The notes under the pieces: generated by a model
The model's input: the letters and a program-made list of their open reading frames with translations, nothing else
What the model was told of the DNA's origin: nothing
Databases searched by the model: none
Position numbers and translations under genes: made by a program
DNA from: Chloranthus sessilifolius
Lineage: Eukaryota > Streptophyta > Magnoliopsida > Chloranthales > Chloranthaceae
Assembly: GCA_021018995.1 (NCBI GenBank)
Contig: CM037586.1
Span: 22,248,394 to 22,312,393, forward strand
Length of the DNA stretch: 64,000 bases
Direction: 5' to 3'
Part shown: positions 48,201-55,379 of the stretch, in pieces
Layout: the number at the start of each line of letters is the position of its first letter
Position numbering within the stretch: the stretch's first letter is position 1

Positions 48201-51200
48201 TATTTATTCAAACCCTAGAGGAGTCAAGAGACGATACTATAATTCTCTCTTGGGGCCCTAAACTAGATCGAAACTCGAATCCTTCATCAGATCCGTTTTT
48301 CTAGATTGGGAATTAATGTATGCACACGCTAAATGGAATTAATTTAATTGTTTTAATTGAATTCATTGAATTATTTTATGTGTACGGGTGATTTCAAATA
48401 TTTTTTTTATTCAATTTAATTTGAGGTTAATCCCAAATTCGCATTAATTAGAGTTTAGCGTTTGTCCCGGATCAGATTTGGTATCAAAGCACAGTTTTAG
48501 TTTAGGATTGTCGGTGTTCATATAGGTTCTAGGGTTTATTTATTTTTATTGTTTTGTCTTTCATCATTGCAGATTTGTCTTTCATCATTGCAGATTTGTC
48601 TTGCATCATTTAGTTTTGTTCTTGCATAGTTATAGATTCCAATAAGATAGAAGCCCTAATTAGAGACTTTACATCTAAGTTGACCGTGAGTCAAGCCTCC
48701 CTTCAAGCCTATATGGCTGAACACCATGATCAATTGCAACAATAGTTGCGTGATCAACAAGCCCGACATGAGACTTTAGAAACCAGTATGAACAACACTG
48801 AAAATGAGTTCATCACTGAAAATCATAATAGAGTCAACACCACTGACAGTAGGAGAGAAGGTCCTCACTGACGTAAAGTTCAAACCGATTCATGAAATCT
48901 GTTAAAATGGACGCCCTTACTTTTGACGGGAAAAAACAACCTAAACTCTATCTCGTGTGGATCGTCGGCATAAAAAACTACTTCGAATGGTACGCCATGT
49001 CCGAGAAGCGTAAAGTCTGATTTGCCAAAGTCAAGCTTATGGGTCAAGCTAGACTTTATTGGTTAGGATTAGAGCGTCGTAGGTAGTCCCATTTCTACTT
49101 GGGGAGAAATGAAGATCCAATTGAATGAGAAATATATTCCTCTATCGTATGATGAACGTATTCTCGATCAGTGGCAATCATTGTGCCAAGGAAAATCACT
49201 GGTCACAGATTACATCGATAAGTTTGAAGACCTGATGACCCAGGCTAACATGGATGAGCTGGAAAGAGTTACCCTATCCCAATTTCAAATGGGCATTCGC
49301 CCAGAACTACAGAGGGAACTCATTCTATACGCTGTTACCAATTTAGAAGAATGTTTTTCTAGAGTCGAGGAGTTAGAGAGGTATTGCCACGCTCCAGTCA
49401 GTGATTGATCTAAATCCCCTAATCCCAGTTCTCGATCTAATCGTACTGAAAGGGAGAATAATACCTATAGTCAATCCTCAAAATCCGTGAATCCTCAGAT
49501 TGACAAGGGTAAAGGACAATTATTCGAGAACTCTAGGTGCACACCACAATAGTGTTATAGGTGTCAGGGCTTTGGTCACTTCGCATGTCAATGGCCCAGT
49601 AAAACTCAAACCTTGATTATTCGGGAGCATCAGTCAATGATCAATCTAAATCCCCTAATCCCAGTTCTCGATCTAATCCTACTGAAGAGGGGAATAATAC
49701 CTATAGTCAATCCTCAAAACCCATGAATCCTCATATTGACAAGGGTAAAAGACAATTAATCGAGAACTCTAGGCGCGCACCACAGTAGTGTTACAAGTGT
49801 CAGGGCTTTGATTACTTCGCATCTCAATGTCCCAGTAAATCCCAAACCTTGATTATTCAGGATCATCCTGAGAAAGATGACACTGAGTTAAAAGAAGAAG
49901 TGTATGAACCTATTGAAATGCCAAGTGATGAGAATGATGAAATTCCTATGAAGACCGTAGTTTGTATTAGGAAAATTTCTATCCCCAAAGAAAGTAGTGA
50001 TAGTGTGTCCATACCACATGTGTTGTTAGAGTCAATAGGAACGTGTCAACATTTGTCAGCATTCTAACTTGCATGGGATTAACGAGAAGATTTTATTGAA
50101 TGATGAAAATATGCAGGATGCCACTAACACAATGAATTTGTTTAATGAGTTTAATAATGACAATTTTGTGTCAATCCATAATAGTTCTGAGCATGTAGAA
50201 AAGTTTTCAACCTTGAAAAGAAGTAATGATGGAAGTCTATATTTTCCTCTAGGCAAGGGTAATCATCTGATAATTGCGGTGGAAAATCTTACACTTATTC
50301 TATGTCCTGCAACTATGTCTTTTGACTCATTCCTTGTTACCCAAACAATCGAGCCGAGCCCCTTTAACCATTTCATAACATGTACTCTACCTGTACAATA
50401 TGAGAAAAGGTCGAATGAGGAGGTTTTAGAATTTTCAAACTTTACTACCAATAAGGATAAACATCAAGCGTATCTCACAACATGGAAAGGCAAGTCGGGA
50501 GCTGAGCCCTCAAAGTGTACCATACGTGGGTTCTACAACTCATCGGAGATAAGTTCTTCTAACCTGGGGAGAGTTGATGGGGACATTAGATTCAAGCTGC
50601 CGCTCGTAACATATCAGAGGCGGAAGAAGAATGTCAAAATCAGAAAGAAGAATGCTCAAATTCGAAGGACTGAAGACATGCTTTAGTCGATCGATCGACC
50701 CCCAACTTTCGATCAATCGATGGTGGACAGACACAAATTCCGAGTGAGATTATATTTCTCAGTCGATCAATCGATCCGGAATTTTCGATCGATCGACTCC
50801 GGAATCGATCGATCGACCGATCGACTCCGGAATTGATCGATCGACCGATTGCGCGAATTTTGATGGGACTTTGGTTATTTTGGTCAAAATTTCCAGTTTA
50901 GTGTTTAGTTGCTTTAGGACTTTTCTAATTTCTTATTAGGGTTTTGGTTAGCCTATTTAAAGGCTTGTAAACAACATTATTATGGATGATTAATGAATGA
51001 AAATTGAGTGCTGCTTTTGTGCAAACCCTAGAAAACTTGTGTGAAGAGTTTTCACCCGAAAGAGCAAGTCTTTCAAAACCTGAGGAGTGAATCTTCATTT
51101 CTCGTGCGACTTGGTGCAAAGCCGACGTACAATCTTAGTGTGAAACCTCGGAACCCTTGGATCTTATCCTTCTATTTTATCTTTTCTCTCACTATTGCCT

Positions 51201-53223
51201 TATAATTTCTCCCCTATTTGCTTTGATAAAATCCAAAAACTCTAAATCTTTATTACTTTATATCTTTGATCCTATCCTTTTGTTTGCCTTAATCCTCCGA
51301 ACCTTATTTATTCAAACCTCGAAGAGTCAAGAGACGATACATACTTGTCGCTTGGTGCCCTAAATTAGATCGAAACTGAATCCTTCATTGGATCCGTTTT
51401 TTTAGATTAGGAATTAATGCATACACACGCTAAATGGAATTAATTTAATTGTTTTAATTGAATTCATTGAATTATTTGATGTGTTTGGGTGATTTCAAAT
51501 ATTTCCATTATTAAATTTAATTTAAGGTTAATCCCTAATTCACATTAATTAGAGTTTAGCGTTTGTCCCACATCAGGTCCCTAGTAAGCCCACCTAAATG
51601 CCCTCTAGAAAGCTAGCATGTCTTCACCCAGGGCAGGTAAAGCGTAAGCGGTCATCCTTCCTAAGCGGGACGTAGGTGGCAAAGCGGGGGCCTAGGTGCA
51701 GCTTTTGACAACAGCGATTGTTATATCCGATCAGGAGTTTTGCTCTATAGTTCATCCTTGGGGTGACCTATTGATTGGAAGATCTGTATCGATGATCACA
51801 TGCACCGATTGAACTGGGAGTTAGGATGCTAATACTACCTTATAGTTCGTGTTCATAACTTAATACGTAAATATCGAACCATAATCTCTGTTTTTTGTAA
51901 GCTGTGATTGACTAGAAGCTAATTTATTTATACCGTAATTGATAGGAAAAATTAGCATCAATGGAGGAGCTCGAACCTTTTATCCATCACGCATCTCAAA
52001 TGGCTGCGTTGGATTACATCGTATCTGTAGAGAGCGATGTTTTTGTTCATTCATACTCTGGGAATATGGCAAGGGCAGTGGAGGGTCATCGTCGTTTTCT
52101 TGGGCATAGAAAAACGATCTCTCCTGACAGGCAAGTTTAATCTTACTTTTCGTTTCTGCGGTGTTAAAACTCTCTTTGCTTGAATACCGTTGTTAAGTTG
52201 AAACTTACCCATTCTTGCTTCATCCTCAGGAAAGCGCTTGTCCATTTGTTTGACAAAGTAGACTCAGGAACGCTTAAAGAAGGCGAAAAGCTATCAGCTC
52301 AAATAGTAGAAATCCATAAAAGGAGGTATGTTGATATGAATATATTATGAAAGGGATGAATTATTATGGGATAACTTTCAATGAATAAAATGAATAGAAC
52401 TAAATTATCTGATAAAAAATCTCACACCATGAAGTGATTTATCATTGGTGTGATCTGACACCATGACTTTATCTCACACCATTGAAGTGTGATTTATCAT
52501 TATGCCATGTGGTGCACATCTATGACCAATCAAAATTGTCCAAGTGGCAAGCCATCATTGGAAATGCATCTCAGCCCAAAGAAACATGCCTATAAGTGGA
52601 TGTGAACCATCCGATTGATGAAATTTATTATCAGCTGTTAAAACTAAAAACAACGGTTGACGTTAGAGTCCATAGATCAGATGGTTTAAATCTCCCTAAA
52701 ACACCATTTTTGGGCATGCTGCACTTCAATCTATGATCAATCACTTTGACGGTATGGGTCGCACACATTGATGGTGTAAGATCAATAGATCATTTAAACA
52801 CCATTTTGGTGCTTAAATGACGGTCAGGAGAGTCGGGTCCATTATGAAGAGAAAGTTGGGCTTGTTGGTCACTGAGCCTCACCTTTAAAATGAAAAGGTT
52901 CATCATGCAGATTTTAGTCATTCTACCAATAAATTGAACAGGTACCCTGATGAATTTTGCCATTTTTATCGGAAGGTTCAGAAACCAACAAGGTCCAACT
53001 GTGGCTGGCGTTGACACCCTGTACTGACCCTACTATAATATATATGTTTTATGATGTTTATTTATGCAGACAAGGGTCCCCGCGGAAGAGAAAAGGGCCC
53101 ATTTCTGGAACAAGAGGTAAGGAAAGGTTTCGATCAGAGGAAGCGTTTTATGAGAACCCTTTACCCGATTGTTTATGTCAGGGGGAATTGCGCAAACAAA
53201 GAAATAGTTCTTTGGTTAGTTAA
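23224..53223 (+). CDS. O-fucosyltransferase family protein (GT106-type), 12 exons, 537 aa
   Basis: Exons: 23224-23388, 24905-25003, 25260-25359, 25467-25534, 40172-40260, 40365-40545, 41079-41207, 41302-41435, 41537-41750, 51946-52130, 52230-52325, 53070-53223. They total 1614 bases, 538 codons with the stop, and every junction keeps frame. Residues 17-38 form a signal-anchor ([20 protein letters not shown]), so this is a type II membrane protein, as expected in the Golgi. Family hallmarks are [12 protein letters not shown] (133-144), [44 protein letters not shown] (from 293, with the conserved Arg295), [20 protein letters not shown] and [19 protein letters not shown]. The family uses nucleotide sugars (GDP-fucose or, in some GT106 members, UDP-rhamnose); the acceptor here is unknown. 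Eleven introns are GT-AG except intron 10 (GC-AG). Length is normal for the family and nothing is missing. Confidence 0.93.
23594..24349. mobile_element. hAT-type MITE in intron 1, 756 bp
   Basis: Terminal inverted repeats CAGGGACGGAGCCA (23594-23607) and its complement (ending 24349) are perfect over 14 bases. The 8-bp target duplication catccaga flanks it exactly (23586-23593 and 24350-24357). Eight-base duplications and CAGGG ends are typical of the Ac-like hAT group. The inside is non-coding and holds a 74-bp (TA)n tract. Confidence 0.9.
23796..23869. repeat. (TA)n microsatellite inside the intron 1 MITE
   Basis: About 37 uninterrupted TA dinucleotides. Confidence 0.95.
26008..26390. mobile_element. 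MITE-like segment with palindromic end
   Basis: Starts with atgcgcctgggtgtagagaa, inside which gtgtagaga-aa-tctctacac (26018-26037) is a near-perfect palindrome, also found inverted at 17457. An inverted pair gatcaac/gttgatc lies at about 26290-26325. Ends not securely defined. Confidence 0.3.
28429..28680. mobile_element. hAT-type MITE in intron 4, 252 bp
   Basis: Ends CAAGGTATCAAA and CATGGTATCAAA (reverse complement of the right end) match at 11 of 12 bases. The flanking 8-bp duplication is gtctctac (28421-28428) and gtctctat (28681-28688), one mismatch. The interior repeats gatac-c/ggtatc words (ctgataccggcccgtatcg). Non-coding. Confidence 0.8.
28790..29277 (-). pseudogene. Unrecognised antisense coding relic
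   Basis: From 29277 leftward the frame reads [20 protein letters not shown], then [20 protein letters not shown], ending LQAQWLYQ at 29035. With a one-base frame change it continues [20 protein letters not shown] and [11 protein letters not shown], then a stop, then [20 protein letters not shown]. The residue composition is protein-like over about 150 codons, including a plausible hydrophobic segment, so I think it is a real gene fragment. I do not recognise the family. It is antisense inside intron 4 and broken, so a captured or retroposed fragment is likely. Confidence 0.35.
29507..30501 (+). repeat. 5' LTR of the gag-only element, 995 bp
   Basis: TG...CA ends; matches 38899-39762 through long stretches (ttcaaccgagggagtgaatcc, gaagcttcggaaaa). 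The word cccacgtcaatttc is duplicated at its junction with the primer site (30493-30506, 30508-30521). Confidence 0.85.
30560..31446 (+). pseudogene. Gag of the gag-only LTR family, N-terminal part, disrupted
   Basis: Begins with a coiled-coil-like segment ([20 protein letters not shown], then [16 protein letters not shown]). The gag capsid core follows: [93 protein letters not shown] 142-bp direct duplication (30887-31028 repeated at 31029-31170) shifts the frame, and stops occur near 30845 and elsewhere. The nested chromovirus interrupts it after 31446. Gag here is homologous to the gag of the nested element. Confidence 0.8.
31452..32298 (-). repeat. 3' LTR of the nested chromovirus, 847 bp
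   Basis: Starts tgacacgggacggtaatcct and ends gttcctgtca. It aligns with 37017-37885 almost throughout with few differences, suggesting a fairly recent insertion. Confidence 0.9.
32139..32510 (-). pseudogene. Chromodomain at the integrase C-terminus (nested chromovirus)
   Basis: Reads [15 protein letters not shown], then [19 protein letters not shown] and [14 protein letters not shown]. The VKW...P.E..TW pattern is the chromodomain of chromoviral integrases, thought to guide insertion to heterochromatin. The normal aromatic/Gly after VKW is altered (VRK). A stop at about 32512 separates it from the integrase frame. The frame runs on into the LTR. Confidence 0.8.
32514..33617 (-). pseudogene. 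Integrase of the nested chromovirus
   Basis: From 33617: the zinc-binding end (CRTCQ), then the catalytic core with [12 protein letters not shown] (first Asp) and [14 protein letters not shown] (second Asp). After a stop near 33147, it continues with [45 protein letters not shown] and [14 protein letters not shown]. Two frames carry it. It would insert the cDNA copy. The final catalytic Glu region lies at the break. Clearly homologous, not functional. Confidence 0.88.
33640..35490 (-). pseudogene. Protease C-part, reverse transcriptase and RNase H (nested chromovirus)
   Basis: 35487-35167 holds the end of the protease and linker ([15 protein letters not shown]). The RT (35094-34282) has [51 protein letters not shown] and the catalytic box [11 protein letters not shown]. 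RNase H (34239-33931) has [16 protein letters not shown] and [20 protein letters not shown], then [11 protein letters not shown]. 33903-33649 continues with [16 protein letters not shown]. At least four stops break the polyprotein. The protease active site itself ([12 protein letters not shown]) lies just upstream near 35660, in a different frame. Confidence 0.9.
35643..36885 (-). pseudogene. Gag of the nested chromovirus
   Basis: The start ATG is at 36885 ([20 protein letters not shown]), with an early stop. Core motifs are [40 protein letters not shown] and [10 protein letters not shown]. After a frameshift near 36350 come [15 protein letters not shown] and [16 protein letters not shown], then a knuckle [14 protein letters not shown] in which the usual Gly is replaced. 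The C-terminal acidic motif [14 protein letters not shown] resembles the [12 protein letters not shown] motif in the gag-only family, so the two are related. Confidence 0.85.
37001..37012 (-). promoter_or_regulatory. Primer binding site, perfect initiator-Met type
   Basis: Minus-strand TGGTATCAGAGC, four bases from the 5' LTR end at 37017. Confidence 0.9.
37017..37885 (-). repeat. 5' LTR of the nested chromovirus, 869 bp
   Basis: Starts tgacgtgggacggtaatcct and ends cgtccccatca, next to the target duplication gaact. Confidence 0.9.
37886..38187 (+). pseudogene. Gag C-terminus with zinc knuckle (gag-only element, after the nested insert)
   Basis: Resumes exactly where the outer gag was split ([19 protein letters not shown] when read with frame changes). 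It then has a Ser/Asn-rich linker and one CCHC knuckle, [14 protein letters not shown] (about 38122-38167). Confidence 0.8.
38183..38950 (+). pseudogene. Tail ORF of the gag-only LTR family, unknown region plus chromodomain-like end
   Basis: A 179-codon frame (38183-38722) begins [20 protein letters not shown] and [13 protein letters not shown]. It runs through a region I do not recognise ([48 protein letters not shown]), ending FLSYTLPI at one stop. The same frame continues [18 protein letters not shown] and [10 protein letters not shown], resembling a chromodomain (..YLVKWKG..). The copy at 49849-50686 has the same order and residues, so the tail was once a single coding unit attached to gag. 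Confidence 0.65.
38899..39762 (+). repeat. 3' LTR of the gag-only element, 864 bp
   Basis: Begins tgatgaggacatccaacaaa and ends tcgtcccgtgcca, followed by the duplication ccctt. It is about 130 bp shorter than the 5' LTR, mainly near its start. Confidence 0.85.
40172..41750 (+). CDS. O-FucT-like gene, exons 5-9 (catalytic domain)
   Basis: Exon 5 starts [20 protein letters not shown] and continues the HTNGG motif after the 14.6-kb intron. Exon 6 includes [19 protein letters not shown]. Exon 7 is [20 protein letters not shown] and onwards. Exon 8 has [18 protein letters not shown], the strongest family signature. Exon 9 gives [20 protein letters not shown] and [20 protein letters not shown]. 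All internal donors and acceptors are GT-AG. Intron 6 contains an hAT MITE. Confidence 0.93.
40568..40976. mobile_element. hAT-type MITE in intron 6, 409 bp
   Basis: The perfect 8-bp duplication ctacattt flanks it (40560-40567 and 40977-40984). Ends tatagaaacaaaagtc and catagtcacaaagtc (reverse complement) are imperfect inverted repeats. The interior repeats gact/agtc words (aaaagtcggcgactt, cgactcccgactt). Confidence 0.8.
42223..42270. repeat. (CT)n microsatellite
   Basis: About 20 CT dinucleotides, followed by a 33-bp repeat containing ggcccacgcaggccactg. Confidence 0.95.
44116..45016. mobile_element. hAT-type MITE inside the LINE, 901 bp
   Basis: Inverted ends TAGGGGTGCAAATGG and its complement are perfect over 15 bases. 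The direct repeat gacaccaag flanks it (44107-44115 and 45017-45025). Interior ends are rich in gggtcgggtc words. The LINE frame resumes after it. hAT duplications are 8 bp; the ninth matching base may be chance or part of the element. Confidence 0.9.
45574..45930. mobile_element. hAT-type MITE inside the LINE, 357 bp
   Basis: Inverted ends CATGGTTCAAAAT and its complement (ending 45930). The 8-bp duplications are atgaactg (45566-45573) and atgagctg (45931-45938), one mismatch. The interior is rich in gaaattccgg/ttttga words. Its end resembles that of the MITE at 28429 and the start of the large hAT element at 54109. Confidence 0.85.
46465..46670 (-). mobile_element. tRNA-derived SINE, about 206 bp
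   Basis: On the minus strand it starts near 46670 with ccaccaaggggttatcgcaa and a tRNA-like promoter: a box A-like ctggcagcttggg and a box B-like gggtttgaaac. It ends in an A-rich tail (aaataaaaaataaaaattg). A 15-bp direct repeat with two mismatches, ttcaggccgtacaat (46450-46464) and ttcaggctgtccaat (46671-46685), flanks it. Confidence 0.75.
47480..48474 (+). repeat. 5' LTR, 995 bp, with TCGATCGATCGA clusters
   Basis: Contains clusters of tcgatcgatcga-like self-complementary words (47590-47780), then ttagggttttggttagccta and TATA-like taaaggcttg, and a common ttgtgcaaacc..agaa block shared with 39210 and 51020. Confidence 0.85.
48640..49410 (+). pseudogene. Gag of the second gag-only element
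   Basis: A coiled-coil-like start ([20 protein letters not shown] when read with frame tolerance) is followed by [20 protein letters not shown] and [13 protein letters not shown], with stops and an internal deletion near 49085. The open part (49109-49408) reads [78 protein letters not shown]. This capsid core is homologous to the first copy. Three or more lesions make it non-functional. Confidence 0.8.
49409..49860 (+). repeat. 236-bp tandem duplication covering the zinc knuckle
   Basis: 49409-49644 is repeated at 49645-49860 with about 8-10% differences. Each copy has a CCHC knuckle after an in-frame stop: [14 protein letters not shown] (third Cys changed to Trp region) and [14 protein letters not shown] (His changed to Tyr). 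236 is not a multiple of three. Confidence 0.8.
49849..50686 (+). pseudogene. Tail ORF of the gag-only family, second copy
   Basis: Two frames: 49849-50067 ([33 protein letters not shown]) and 50069-50686 ([40 protein letters not shown]). One frameshift near 50065 separates them. The second ends with [20 protein letters not shown] and [20 protein letters not shown], the chromodomain-like part, and runs past the purine tract into the LTR. It matches 38183-38950 region by region. No known function for the middle part; it may belong to a fused gag. Confidence 0.6.
50575..51575 (+). repeat. 3' LTR, 1001 bp
   Basis: Matches 47480-48474 closely, with an expanded cluster of cgatcgatcgaccgatcga words (50685-50850) and a short insertion (ttcacccgaaagagcaag). 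Confidence 0.88.
51946..53223 (+). CDS. O-FucT-like gene, exons 10-12 (C-terminus and stop)
   Basis: Exon 10 encodes [20 protein letters not shown] and [20 protein letters not shown]. It ends GACAG/gcaagt, a GC donor. Exon 11 is [20 protein letters not shown] and onward. Exon 12 gives [40 protein letters not shown] and the stop at 53221-53223. Intron 11 (52326-53069) contains MITE-like words (ctcacaccat.gaagtg twice at 52420-52490; ccattttggtgcttaaatga). Confidence 0.92.
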
Positions 53224-54108
53224 TACACAGATTCGATACATATTTCGGTTCTTTGGAGCTTGCGGAAGTTTTTGATCTTCTCGGTCGCAAGTCATATTCA
53301 TTTCTTATTTGTTATGACTCTCAGAATTTGTTCTGCCATTGTAGCGTAGTTCTGCGGAATGTGTATATTATTTTGAGTATGTGTAACCCAAAGAGAGGAA
53401 TTGTAAGAGAGATCATCCTCCATTATTTTATTTTTTAATTTTTATTTATTTTTTTATGTATTTAATTTGAAAAATTAGGGTTCGTGGTGGTGTTGTTGAT
53501 GGGAGATCTACTGATATGTGATCTATTTTATGTTGTGGTAATGGATAGAATAAAGGGAAAAAATGGTTGATTCATCTCATTATTATGCTTGGATCTCTAT
53601 TTTGTTAATAGTGAGACAGGTATAGGAATAGAGTTTCCAGTGCTTGACCAATAAACATAGATTCTATTCACTTTCTAGTATCATGTAGTAAATGCATGAC
53701 ACCAACTCGTTCAGGTTCAACTACCTCTCTCTATTGGCATCCCAAGAATAGGATATTGTTAGGTTCACTTTCTAGTATTCACTTTTATGTCTTTTATTTA
53801 GAATCCGAAATTCTTTCTTCTCAACATGTCTCCACCTTCTAAATCGTTGGTTGCTTTGAATCAAACGGTGGTGATCATTTTTCATCTCACTTTCCACACA
53901 ATGGATCTTGAGATCATAGGCCAACCATTAGATGGTTAGATTTGGATTCTACATGACATATCCAAAAATATTATCTAAGAATCACGTTTGATGCACGCTC
54001 ATGATCATCTTTACTTTTTGGGATGTATGCCACATGATCTCAACATTTGCGTTGTACACAGACAAACTTTGTCCTCATCTACATGGAATCATAGCTTTGG
54101 GTCCGCTC
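53224..54108. other. 3' untranslated and intergenic region
   Basis: Probable 3' UTR of the O-FucT-like gene, with one AATAAA at 53549-53554. No other gene seen. 53860-53935 resembles 43405-43505 (tttgaatc.aac...gatcttgagatcat), a dispersed repeat. Confidence 0.4.
53549..53554 (+). terminator. Possible polyadenylation signal AATAAA
   Basis: Canonical hexamer 326 bases after the stop codon. Plant poly(A) signals are loose, so this is only a candidate. Confidence 0.3.
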
Positions 54109-54119
54109 CATGGGTCAAA

Positions 54120-54420
54120 ATATCGTCCGATACCGATACGTATTGGACGATACGTATCGGTTTTGGAGGTCAGCGGTACGATACATAGGGTATGTATCGT
54201 ACCCTATATAAAATAATTAAATTATCGTCCGATACGGGAAAAATATCGCTCGTATCGGACGATAATATTAAATTATTGGACGATAATTTCAAATTATCGT
54301 CCGATAATTTGGAGAAAAATTAAAAAAATAGATAGGACTGGAATTATCGTCCGTATCGGACGATAATTTCAAATTATCAGACGATAATTTGAAATTATTG
54401 TTCGATAATTTCAAGATTCC
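54120..54420. repeat. Subterminal array of tatcgtccgata words
   Basis: About ten copies of (a/t)tatcgtccgata or tatcggacgata in both orientations within 300 bases. Together they can form long imperfect hairpins. Subterminal repeats of this sort are transposase-binding sites in hAT elements. A counterpart lies at the other end. Confidence 0.7.
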
Positions 54421-54639
54421 GTGGGCTCCACCCTTTGACTCGACTATAAGGTCGGGTTTTTCCTTTTTTTCCCCCTTTCCTTCTTCCTTCTTCCTCTCTT
54501 CTTCATTCTTCTTCCTCTCTTATTTTTTACTTTTTTGCACCCTAAATCGTCGTCGAATCGCACAAAAAATTACGGGATCAACGCGGAAGGTATGTGTTTA
54601 TCATTTTACTATTATTTTATTTTATTTTAAATACTAAAA

Positions 54640-55260
54640 TAAGGTAGATCTACCTTATTTAAGGGTAGATCTACCTTTAAATTTTATCATTTACCCATAA
54701 TTTGAATTATTATAATTATTTAAATTATTTAAATTTATGGGTAGATCTACCATTAAATATGGTAGATCTACCTTATATAAGGGTAGATATATCTTATTTA
54801 AGGGTAAGGTAGATCAACCTTATATAAGTGTAGATCTACTTTTAAATTTTATTATTTATCCATAATTTTAATTATTATAATTATTAAAATTATTTAAATT
54901 TATGGATAGATCTACCATTAAATATGATAGATCTACCTTATATAAGGGTAGATCTACCTTATTTAAGGGTAGATCTACCTTATATAAGTGTAGATCTACC
55001 TTTAAATTTTATCATTTATCCATAATTTTAATTATTATAATTATTTAAATTATTTAAATTTATTGGTAGATCTACCTTATATAAGTGTAAATCTATCTTT
55101 AAATTTTATCATTTACCTATAATTTTAATTATTATAATTATTAAAATTATTTAAATTTATGGGTAGATCTACCATTAAATATGGTAGATCTACCTTATAT
55201 AAGGGTAGATATAGCCATAAATTTGGTAGATCTATCATATTTAATGATAGATCTATCCAT
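54640..55260. repeat. Array of GGTAGATCTACC palindromes
   Basis: Repeats of about 30-100 bp containing aagggtagatctacctta, with ggtagatctacc a perfect 12-bp palindrome. About fifteen copies. The minus hAT copy keeps only a shorter version (15375-15460). Confidence 0.8.
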
Positions 55261-55379
55261 AAATATGGGCCAAAAATAATTAAAATATTTAAATTAATTA
55301 TTTAAATTAAGAAGAGGGAAAAAATAATTTAAAATATTTAAAATATTTAAATTAATTAAAATTATGAGTAAAAAATAAT

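Larger units (their letters stand above)
47480..51575 (+). mobile_element. Gag-only LTR retrotransposon, second copy, 4096 bp
   Basis: LTRs are 47480-48474 (995 bp) and 50575-51575 (1001 bp), both TGATGGGG...CATTAGATT to TTTGTCCC...ATCA. The target duplication is ggtct/ggtcc (47475-47479, 51576-51580), one mismatch. The primer site is TGGTATCAAAGC (48479-48490) and the purine tract ctggggagagt precedes 50575. The 2.1-kb inside holds gag, a duplicated zinc-knuckle segment and the tail ORF, but no pol domain. It shares LTR length, gag and tail with 29507-39762. Confidence 0.9.
46831..51712. mobile_element. TIR-flanked MITE split by the LTR element at 47480
   Basis: The left end gttgttaaatgtgccaggcg (then ggggcctagg) and the reverse complement of the right end (gttgtcaaaagctgcaccta, then ggcccccgc) are imperfect inverted repeats over about 30 bases. 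Removing the LTR element leaves about 790 bp of non-coding sequence. A target duplication was not recognised. Confidence 0.45.
41751..51945 (+). other. Intron 9 of the O-FucT-like gene (10.2 kb)
   Basis: Donor aag/gtatgg and acceptor gatag/gaa are canonical, phase 0. From 42120 to 43690 it is low-complexity: a (CT)n run, repeats of aatggcccacgcaggccactgctctctcattt (42270-42350), then T/C-rich DNA. 46196-46449 shows nothing recognisable. Beyond these lie an L1 relic with two MITEs, a SINE, and a TIR-flanked element split by an LTR element. 51713-51945 shows nothing besides the splice acceptor. Confidence 0.85.
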
